NCBI GenBank assembly: GCA_032126435.1
Contig: JAQBBE010000312.1
Location: 1 to 5,127 of the forward strand
Length of the DNA stretch: 5,127 nucleotides
Source: JAAXQD01 sp032126435
Lineage (GTDB): Bacteria; Desulfobacterota; Desulfobacteria; Desulfobacterales; UBA11574
Direction: 5' to 3'
Part shown: piece by piece, positions 1-5,127 of the stretch
Layout: the number at the start of each line of letters is the position of its first letter
Numbering within the stretch: the first letter of the stretch is position 1
Made by a program: the position numbers and the translations under genes
Notes under the pieces: model-generated
The model's input: the letters and a program-made list of their open reading frames with translations, nothing else
Database searches by the model: none
What the model was told of the DNA's origin: nothing

Positions 1-607
1 GCCGCTTCTCGTCTTCGATTTGATATCCTTTTTGAATCGAAAGATTGGCGATTCTTGCGATTTGCTTGGCCAAATCTTCTTCGGATTTTATTTTTACTGG
101 ATAAATTTTGATTTTATCCATATTATCGAAAACGTCGTCATTGATGATACCATCTGTGGTCGCATGGTTTTTACGGTTGTATGCATTATACAAGGTATTG
201 TGAAGGGGCTGGGATAGATCGCCGACATAGTGCGCACAAAAGGCAAGATGATACTCCCCGTATTTTCCTTTATGTTTTTGTTTCAAATAATCTCGAATTG
301 AAGCGATGATCGCACCATAGAGATGGCCCATCACATCGGTTTTTTTATTATATTTTTTTATCTGCCGAACCACCATTTCAGGCGTTACCATGGTTTCTCT
401 GGGGTTGCTCACATAGTGATTGGGGCTTTCTATTCCCATGGCTTTTGTCTTGATCATATCAGCACCTGCAGAGTTGTACCATTTCTTGTACCCCGCTGCT
501 TTTGCGATGGCCATATGGGTCTCATCATGCCATGGGTATGAATTACCTGTAAAACTGATGACCCAGAATATGGTAAGAATTGCAATGATCGAATATTTTG
601 CTTTCAT
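1..607 (-). CDS. Secreted zinc-dependent phospholipase C / S1-P1 nuclease-like protein (C-terminus cut by window edge)
   Basis: Reading from the ATG at 607 gives 202 codons with no stop before the left edge, so the C-terminus is missing. Residues 1 to about 22 look like a Sec signal peptide: Lys2 and Lys4, a hydrophobic stretch (residues 6-19), then TGNS. The body matches the phospholipase C / S1-P1 nuclease superfamily, a helical fold that binds three zinc ions and hydrolyses phosphodiesters outside the cytoplasm. Candidate ligands are Trp26 and His31 (WHDETH, like W1 and H6 of P1 nuclease), Asp50, His64, then His126, Asp130 and His136 in HYVGDLSQPLH, then His148 and Asp152 (HxxxD). The 50/64 and 126/130/136 spacings equal those of Bacillus cereus phospholipase C. 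Whether it cleaves phospholipid or nucleic acid is undecided. No in-frame ATG lies just upstream, and GGAA at about 620-617 is only a weak ribosome site. It starts 66 bases after the ligase stop, on the same strand. Confidence 0.85.
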   Translation of the reverse strand, partial: MKAKYSIIAILTIFWVISFTGNSYPWHDETHMAIAKAAGYKKWYNSAGADMIKTKAMGIESPNHYVSNPRETMVTPEMVVRQIKKYNKKTDVMGHLYGAIIASIRDYLKQKHKGKYGEYHLAFCAHYVGDLSQPLHNTLYNAYNRKNHATTDGIINDDVFDNMDKIKIYPVKIKSEEDLAKQIARIANLSIQKGYQIEDEKR

Positions 608-673
608 TTCATCATTTCCATGTAATGCCCTTCGGCGATTTTTTCACAATGGGGCGGAAAGCAGGGTCCGTGA
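608..673. other. Short intergenic region, ligase to phospholipase-like gene
   Basis: This 66-base gap follows the acyl-CoA ligase stop and precedes the phospholipase/nuclease-like gene. I see no strong terminator: the best minus-strand inverted repeat is a 4-bp CGGA/TCCG stem at 670-655 with no adjacent T-run. I see no clear promoter either. The downstream gene could therefore be read through from the operon or have a promoter I cannot recognise. Confidence 0.4.
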
Positions 674-2359
674 TCATAACTCACCGCTTTCTTTCATTTT
701 TTGAATCTCTTCTTCTCTTAATGCACGCTTAAAATATTTCTCGGTCACCGTTAGCGGCAAATTGTCTCTAAATTCAACATATTTGGGAACTGCATAAGCA
801 GCCAGTCTTTCCCGACAGTAATCGATGATATCCTGTGGCCCGATCTTTCCTTTATAATCATCTTTCAATCTAACGAAAGCCTTTATTCTCTCGCTCCCCG
901 GTCTTTTGGAATCAGGAATACCAATGGTCACGGCCCCGGCGACCGCAGGATTTTGAAACAAAAGATCGTCAATTTCTATGGAGTATACTTTCATCCCGGA
1001 AATGTTGATCATATCCTTGATTCGGTCTACCACATAAAAATAACCATTCTCATCCATCTTGCATAGATCACCGGTTCTCAGCCACCCGCCGTCTTCAAGG
1101 CCGGAACCCGGGTCAGGCCAGTAGCCCTTCATCATTTGGGGGCCCCTTAACCAGAGTTCACCGACATCACCAAAAGGAACCTCTTTTCCGGTTTCCGGAT
1201 CCACCAATTTCACCTCGGTATCGGGTACGGGGATTCCAACCCCGGGTATGGTCGAAGTTGCAAATCGGGTGATTTTTGAAAAGACGCTGATATTAATATG
1301 GCTGATGCATTCTGTAAGACCATAGCCTTCCGATATCGGCATCTTAATTTTTTCCTCGATTTTTTTAGCCACTTCCGTGGGAAGAGGCGCAGCTGCAGAG
1401 ACAACCATCACCGGCATTCGCTTAACTTTTGTTTCCGATTGCGCTAAATTTAAAAGCTGGGTGGGAACCATGCATATCAGAAACGGGCGATATTCATTCA
1501 TCAATTGAGCAATCATTTCAGTGTCCCTTGGATCCGGGACTAAAAACACTTTCAGCCCCCAATAGATGCACGACTGCATCAAATAATGTCCATAGGAATG
1601 AAAAATGGGGATGGGCAATAAACTTGAAGCTCTCCCTCTGTAGGCGGGGAGCGGAGCCATCATCCAGGGGAGTCCCTGAAGGATACTGGCCATCCTCTGA
1701 AAGTGGGTAATCATTACGCCCTTTGGCGTTCCTGTCGATCCACCGGTAAACGCCAGAACTGCAAGATCTTCTGTGGGATCGATTTCAACCTCCGGCGCTT
1801 TGGGCGCATGATCTGCAATCAATTTTCTGAAACTATACGTGCCCGGAATCTCTGTTGTCGCTTCGGATTGACCGGGAGAATAATCTTCGACCGAAGTGAC
1901 AATAATGTTTTTAAGTCGGGTTTTTTCTTTCACGGAATCGATTAAATCCAAGTTCACATCAAGGCAGAAAATTGTTTCAGCGCGCGATTCTCCTGCTTGA
2001 CGTATGAGCTCGGGTGCTTTTAAGAGCGGACTGCTGGGGACCAGGGTCGCACCTGCTTTAAGAACGGCAAAATCGCTGATGATGAACTGAGGACAGGTGG
2101 GAAGAAAGACGATGATGTTGTCCCCTTTTTTAACGCCGAGATTTACCAATGCGTTTGCCAATGAATCGACCTGACGCTTTAGCGTTCGATACTTCATGCG
2201 ATTCCCAAAATAATCATACGCATCCTTCCCGGGAAATTTTTCTGCGGTTTCGTCTAAAATCGAAAATAAAGGCTTTACGGGATAATCGATGGTGGTTTTG
2301 AGTTTAAACGCTCCGATCTTATAACTCTTCAGCCAGGGTTTATCCGCATAAGAGGTCAT
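674..2359 (-). CDS. AMP-forming acyl-CoA synthetase (FadD-like fatty acid/carboxylate-CoA ligase)
   Basis: This is a complete 561-residue member of the ANL (acyl/aryl-CoA synthetase) superfamily, at the family's usual length. It activates a carboxylic acid with ATP to an acyl-adenylate, then transfers the acyl group to CoA; it should be cytoplasmic or membrane-associated. Visible motifs in order are the phosphate-binding loop TGGSTGTPKG (205-214), the IPIFHSYG stretch (250-257), EGYGLTE (344-350), GGWLRTGDL (424-432), the hinge and C-terminal domain entry DRIKDMINISG (445-455), and the C-terminal catalytic lysine region LPLTVTEKYFKRAL (534-547), with Lys541 as the likely adenylation lysine. 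The usual Gly before that Lys is Glu here. The N-terminal PWLKSY and following layout resemble FadD-type long- or medium-chain ligases, but chain length or aromatic preference cannot be fixed. The start overlaps the AOR stop as ATGA, so translation is probably coupled, and GGAGGTGA lies 6 bases upstream. Confidence 0.95.
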   Translation of the reverse strand: MTSYADKPWLKSYKIGAFKLKTTIDYPVKPLFSILDETAEKFPGKDAYDYFGNRMKYRTLKRQVDSLANALVNLGVKKGDNIIVFLPTCPQFIISDFAVLKAGATLVPSSPLLKAPELIRQAGESRAETIFCLDVNLDLIDSVKEKTRLKNIIVTSVEDYSPGQSEATTEIPGTYSFRKLIADHAPKAPEVEIDPTEDLAVLAFTGGSTGTPKGVMITHFQRMASILQGLPWMMAPLPAYRGRASSLLPIPIFHSYGHYLMQSCIYWGLKVFLVPDPRDTEMIAQLMNEYRPFLICMVPTQLLNLAQSETKVKRMPVMVVSAAAPLPTEVAKKIEEKIKMPISEGYGLTECISHINISVFSKITRFATSTIPGVGIPVPDTEVKLVDPETGKEVPFGDVGELWLRGPQMMKGYWPDPGSGLEDGGWLRTGDLCKMDENGYFYVVDRIKDMINISGMKVYSIEIDDLLFQNPAVAGAVTIGIPDSKRPGSERIKAFVRLKDDYKGKIGPQDIIDYCRERLAAYAVPKYVEFRDNLPLTVTEKYFKRALREEEIQKMKESGEL

Positions 2360-4230
2360 TGTGCTTCACCTCCATAAATGTGTCCGATGACATCATCCAA
2401 TCCTAATTCGCTCAGTTTTTCCGGGGTTGGCTTGCCGGTGGTCTTATCCCATCCACGAAATTCATAATAAGGATCCAAAAGGATATCTAGGTTATTGACA
2501 TGCCCTTCGGCCGGGCCCTCTGGAAGCGGGTCCTCCAATAATCTTCTGGGCAGGGTATCGTCCGCACGCGTGAGTCCTTCTCTTATATTAAACGCCCTTT
2601 CCAGATTGTAAATTCTTTCGCCAATTTTCCTGAACGCATCGACGCCGAAATCCCAACCGGTAACGGCGGCAATAATCCGTGTAATCTCCAGGGCATCTGA
2701 AGTCATTCCCATGAATTTACACAATCCCACCGCATCAAAAACCGTCAACGCATCTTCTAAATCTTTAACCACCTTCGCTTCCACGGGATTTTCAATGAGA
2801 GGATCTTTGATTTCACTTTCTTCGATGACCAAAAATGGACTGGCAAGATACGTCGGACCTTGGACATAGCCGGTGATATGGTCACCGCCGCGATTGGCCG
2901 TGGCAAAAGCAAGACCGGTAATCTTTGCAGCTCTTGAATCATAAGCCGGCAATTCAAGTCCTTTAACATTCATAGCAAACCGCTCTGAGCCCTGCCCCAG
3001 TCTTTGAGCCATGACCCGTGTTCCCTCAGCCAGAAGATTTCCCACACCTTCCCTTTTGGCAATTTTGTGAACAAGCGCTACAATCGTTTCGGAATCGCCA
3101 AAGCATATTTCCATCCCTCCGGCATCGTCTTTAGTTAGAATCCCCTTTTCAAAACACTCCATGGTAAACGCAATGGTGCTGCCGCACGAAATGGTATCCA
3201 GGCCATAATCATTACAAAGATAGTTGGCCATGGTAATGGCTTCCAGATCAGAATTGTCACACATTGCCCCGAAAATCGCGACGGTTTCATATTCGGGGCC
3301 TTCTCCTTTAAACCCTTTATAAGGGCCTTTCTTGATTTCGGTGTCCCGACCACATTTTATGGGGCAGGCAAAGCAGCCAACAGCCTGTACAAGAACCTTT
3401 TCATTCAAGGCTTCCCCGTTAATCTCCTCGGTATACGAGCAGACGCCGGTTTGCCAGTTTCGGGTCGGCAACCCCCCACAGACGTTGACGATATCCAAAA
3501 CTAAATTCGTTCCATATCCTTGTAAGCCGGCACCTAAGATATTCTCTCCAAGAAGGTCATATTGTTTTTTAGACACTTCTTTAAAGGCCTTTTTATCCGC
3601 AATTTTGATTTCTTTACGCCCTTTTACTGCAACGGCCTTCAACCTTTTGGATCCCATTACAGCCCCCAGCCCGCATCGCCCTGCTGCCCGATGAAGATCA
3701 TTCATGATCGCAGCGTATTTAACAAGATTCTCTCCGGCGACGCCAATACTGGCGACATTGAATTTCTCCCCCAATGTTTTCTTGAGCATTCCGGTGGTTT
3801 CTGAAACATTTTTCCCCCAAAGATCACCGGCGTCGCGGAGTTCGACTTCTTCATCATCAATTACCAGATAAACGGGCTTTTCCGAAATGCCTTCAAATAT
3901 AATTCCATCAAAACCCGATTGTTTGAGATCCACTCCCCACCGGCCGCCGGAATTGGATTGGGCCCATATATGGGTCAAAGGAGATTTCGCGACCACACTG
4001 TAGCGGGCAGCACTTGGAGAAAGGGTTCCGGTTAAGAGACCGGACATGAAGATCAGCTTGTTTTCCGGTCCTAACGGTGATATTTTCGGTTTAACTTCAT
4101 CAAAAAGATATTTACTGGCAAGACCCCGTCCGCCTAAATATTTCTTTGCCATTTCTTCGGGAATCTCTTCTTGGAAAATATTCCGATCCGTTAAATTCAC
4201 CCTCAAGATCTTTCCCATTAATCCAAACAT
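2356..4230 (-). CDS. Aldehyde:ferredoxin oxidoreductase family tungstoenzyme
   Basis: This complete 624-residue protein (Pyrococcus furiosus AOR is about 605) belongs to the AOR family, which binds a bis-pyranopterin tungsten cofactor and one [4Fe-4S] cluster. The family interconverts aldehydes and carboxylates with ferredoxin in the cytoplasm. The N-terminal cofactor domain spans about residues 4-206, with GGRGLA (33-38), SNSGGRWG (92-99) and AAGRCGLGAVMGSK (182-195). The C-terminal domain follows. Cluster ligands are Cys286, Cys289 and Cys293 (CFACPIKC) plus Cys504 in DAVGLC; the P. furiosus ligands are 288, 291, 295 and 494. Pterin motifs are NDYGLD (340-345) and DAVGLC (499-504). Glu313 in PEYET and His451 in GGDHITGY match the active-site Glu and His of P. 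furiosus AOR. I chose the ATG at 4230 over an in-frame TTG at 4257 because a strong GGAGGTGA sits 4 bases before it. Subfamily and substrate are unknown, and no dedicated ferredoxin subunit is in the window. Confidence 0.95.
   Translation of the reverse strand: MFGLMGKILRVNLTDRNIFQEEIPEEMAKKYLGGRGLASKYLFDEVKPKISPLGPENKLIFMSGLLTGTLSPSAARYSVVAKSPLTHIWAQSNSGGRWGVDLKQSGFDGIIFEGISEKPVYLVIDDEEVELRDAGDLWGKNVSETTGMLKKTLGEKFNVASIGVAGENLVKYAAIMNDLHRAAGRCGLGAVMGSKRLKAVAVKGRKEIKIADKKAFKEVSKKQYDLLGENILGAGLQGYGTNLVLDIVNVCGGLPTRNWQTGVCSYTEEINGEALNEKVLVQAVGCFACPIKCGRDTEIKKGPYKGFKGEGPEYETVAIFGAMCDNSDLEAITMANYLCNDYGLDTISCGSTIAFTMECFEKGILTKDDAGGMEICFGDSETIVALVHKIAKREGVGNLLAEGTRVMAQRLGQGSERFAMNVKGLELPAYDSRAAKITGLAFATANRGGDHITGYVQGPTYLASPFLVIEESEIKDPLIENPVEAKVVKDLEDALTVFDAVGLCKFMGMTSDALEITRIIAAVTGWDFGVDAFRKIGERIYNLERAFNIREGLTRADDTLPRRLLEDPLPEGPAEGHVNNLDILLDPYYEFRGWDKTTGKPTPEKLSELGLDDVIGHIYGGEAQ
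2366..2373 (-). promoter_or_regulatory. Ribosome binding site of the acyl-CoA ligase
   Basis: On the minus strand GGAGGTGA lies 6 bases before the ligase ATG at 2359, inside the last codons of the AOR gene. With the ATGA overlap it fixes the ligase start and suggests translational coupling to the AOR. Confidence 0.85.
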
Positions 4231-4234
4231 GTTG

Positions 4235-4242
4235 TCACCTCC
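4235..4242 (-). promoter_or_regulatory. Ribosome binding site deciding the AOR start
   Basis: GGAGGTGA on the minus strand is 4 bases before the ATG at 4230. It lies downstream of the alternative TTG start at 4257, so it supports the ATG and gives an N-terminus (MFGLMGKILRVNL) typical of AOR proteins. Confidence 0.85.
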
Positions 4243-4253
4243 CGGGCATGGCC

Positions 4254-4826
4254 TCAAATACCAAAATCCGTTTTCAATTTTTCGAGAAAGGCTTTAAACG
4301 TAAGAAAAGCTTTTGGTTCCAATTCATCCGGAAATTTATCGCTCACTTCCCCCGCCAGATCCACCAATCGGATGGCCGCTTGGGCAGCCGCTGCCAATTT
4401 TGCTGCTTTCTTGAAATTAAAGGGGACCAATTTCAGTTGGTTGGTGGCGATCTCTCGGACGACATTGAGATCCTTTTTTAAAACCCTTTTCCATCTTTCA
4501 TATTTTGCCTCAAGAACATAATCGGCACTTCTTCCGACATCACCGGGAACCATTTTAACCGAATGGCACTGTCCATGCCATAAGTCCATAAAAACAAATA
4601 GATCCGCATCCAGTCCGGACGCTGAATCCGCCTTGAAAACCAGCGTGACGGACCCCTCCCAAGTTTTGGCAACCTCTTGATACCGGCTGTCATTTTGAAT
4701 CTTTTCTTCAACTTCAGACGCCCATTCCGGACTCAAAACCATGTAAGGTTTAGATTGCGATGCTTTTCTGTCCTTTACCAATTCGGCATATTTTTCTTCC
4801 CAGTCTTCGGATCCGGCATTATACAT
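4254..4826 (-). CDS. SCP2 sterol-carrier-like lipid-binding protein
   Basis: This is a complete 190-residue protein with no signal peptide or membrane segment, so probably cytoplasmic. About residues 33-155 resemble the SCP2 sterol-transfer fold: a helical start (SPEWASEVEEKIQ), a strand after a tryptophan (WEGSVTLVFKAD, 56-67), a strand with DLFVFMDLWHGQC (75-87), then ADYVLEAKYERWKRVL (101-116), where SCP2 proteins usually have a strand followed by the Trp-containing helix. Ala-rich helices (140-160) and a Lys/Phe-rich tail (about 164-190) follow. SCP2 domains hold lipids, fatty acids or acyl-CoAs in a hydrophobic tunnel. Its place between a MoaD-like protein and the AOR, with a CoA ligase downstream, suggests a carrier or chaperone for a hydrophobic substrate; that is inference. 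The start is supported by GGAG 8 bases upstream, and the TGA stop lies 23 bases before the AOR ATG. The family call rests on pattern recognition, since the sequence is divergent. Confidence 0.75.
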   Translation of the reverse strand: MYNAGSEDWEEKYAELVKDRKASQSKPYMVLSPEWASEVEEKIQNDSRYQEVAKTWEGSVTLVFKADSASGLDADLFVFMDLWHGQCHSVKMVPGDVGRSADYVLEAKYERWKRVLKKDLNVVREIATNQLKLVPFNFKKAAKLAAAAQAAIRLVDLAGEVSDKFPDELEPKAFLTFKAFLEKLKTDFGI

Positions 4827-4886
4827 AATTTAATCTCCTATCATGCAAGACAGCTTAATAATACTCCAAAAAGAAAGGATACCCGT
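4827..4886. other. Short intergenic region, MoaD-like to SCP2-like gene
   Basis: This 60-base AT-rich gap contains the SCP2 ribosome site and nothing else I can support. There is no stem-loop followed by a T-run, and only poor matches to bacterial promoter boxes, so read-through from the MoaD-like gene is the simpler view. Confidence 0.4.
4834..4840 (-). promoter_or_regulatory. Ribosome binding site of the SCP2-like gene
   Basis: TAGGAGA on the minus strand, with GGAG 8 bases before the ATG at 4826. It supports that start. Confidence 0.7.
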
Positions 4887-5127
4887 TCATCCTCCAGCGA
4901 CAACAGGGAAAAGCGCCACTTCATCTTCCGCTTTCAATCGGGTATCCAAGCGATTCGGCAAGTAGATGTAGTGACGGCCGTTCACTAAAACGCGAACGTG
5001 ACGATGAAGCGTATCCGTTTTTGAATCAAAAATCGCATCCTTGAAGTCTGGTCCAAATATTCCGGCCAAATCCCTTAACACATCCTTTATCGTGGCGTTT
5101 TCTATTTCCATTTCAAACGCGGCGTTA
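4887..5127 (-). CDS. MoaD/ThiS-family sulfur carrier protein (N-terminus cut by window edge)
   Basis: The visible 79 codons encode the C-terminal majority of a small beta-grasp, ubiquitin-like protein. Family marks are ENATIKDVLRDLAG (first helix), HVRVLVNGRHYIYL (central strands), LKAEDEVALFPVVAGG, and the terminal Gly-Gly directly before the TGA. In MoaD the terminal glycine is adenylated and turned into a thiocarboxylate that gives sulfur to the pyranopterin dithiolene. An ATG at 5111 exists, but the frame stays open upstream to the edge (Asn-Ala-Ala-Phe-Glu before that Met), and the first beta strand expected in MoaD would be lost if translation began there. The true start is therefore probably outside the window. 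Its place upstream of an AOR suggests a dedicated role in tungsten (or molybdenum) cofactor synthesis; ThiS-like or other sulfur-carrier roles are less likely. The stop lies 60 bases before the SCP2-like start, so co-transcription is likely. Confidence 0.88.
   Translation of the reverse strand, partial: NAAFEMEIENATIKDVLRDLAGIFGPDFKDAIFDSKTDTLHRHVRVLVNGRHYIYLPNRLDTRLKAEDEVALFPVVAGG

Noticed and set aside
655..670. Possible hairpin terminator after the ligase gene
   Set aside because: The stem is only 4 bp (CGGA/TCCG), with no adjacent T-run.
420..704. Plus-strand ORF of 94 codons, and similar ones at 20-217 and 323-541
   Set aside because: They lie opposite the phospholipase/nuclease-like gene, whose minus-strand frame shows clear family motifs. 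The plus-strand translations show no recognisable domain.
3332..3694. Plus-strand ORF of 120 codons inside the AOR gene
   Set aside because: It is a shadow of the AOR coding frame, low-complexity in character and without domain signals. The AOR frame is unambiguous.
2356..4230. Assignment of the AOR as benzoyl-CoA reductase subunit BamB
   Set aside because: No partner Bam subunits are in the window. The general AOR motifs are present, and I cannot distinguish BamB-specific residues by eye.
4231..4257. TTG at 4257 as the AOR start, adding nine residues
   Set aside because: The strong GGAGGTGA lies inside this extension, 4 bases before the ATG at 4230, and AOR proteins normally begin close to the GKILRVNL segment.
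4046..4481. Overlapping plus-strand ORFs across the AOR/SCP2 junction
   Set aside because: They are antisense to two well-supported genes and have no recognisable motif or ribosome site that I would trust.
4827..4886. Possible promoter before the SCP2-like gene (TTGGAG, then CATGAT about 18 bases on)
   Set aside because: There are only 3 of 6 and 4 of 6 matches to sigma-70 boxes, and the -10 candidate would put the transcript start on top of the ribosome site. No good sigma-54 spacing was seen either.
4887..5111. ATG at 5111 as the true start of the MoaD-like gene
   Set aside because: The frame is open upstream to the edge and the first beta strand of the fold would be missing. It is treated as an internal Met.

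Overview
All the genes I can support lie on the minus strand and read right to left. The proteins point to an anaerobic bacterium that uses tungsten- or molybdenum-pterin enzymes and metabolises fatty or other hydrophobic acids. A syntrophic or sulfate-reducing Desulfobacterota-type organism fits best, but this is inferred from gene content and not from any marker gene. Composition is moderate in GC, with good Shine-Dalgarno sites.

Layout in transcription order: (1) a MoaD/ThiS-like ubiquitin-fold sulfur carrier ending in Gly-Gly, cut at its N-terminus by the right window edge (5127-4887); (2) a 190-residue SCP2 sterol-carrier-like protein (4826-4254); (3) a complete aldehyde:ferredoxin oxidoreductase (AOR) family tungstoenzyme (4230-2356); (4) a complete AMP-forming acyl-CoA synthetase of the FadD type (2359-674); (5) the N-terminal 202 residues of a secreted zinc-dependent phospholipase C / S1-P1 nuclease-like protein, cut by the left window edge (607-1). 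Gene 5 is easily missed because it has no stop codon inside the window.

Genes 1-4 look like one operon. The gaps are 60 and 23 bases, the third junction is an ATGA overlap, and there is no convincing internal terminator. The likely logic is that the MoaD-like protein supplies sulfur for the pyranopterin dithiolene cofactor, the AOR interconverts a carboxylic acid and its aldehyde using ferredoxin, the ligase interconverts the acid and its CoA thioester, and the SCP2 protein carries a hydrophobic substrate or product. Together they could form a ferredoxin-linked aldehyde / acid / acyl-CoA module for a lipid-like substrate. The substrate cannot be read from the sequence. Gene 5 starts 66 bases after the ligase stop and may or may not share the transcript.

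I see no RNA genes, mobile elements, CRISPR arrays or long repeats. The plus strand appears to hold only shadow ORFs.
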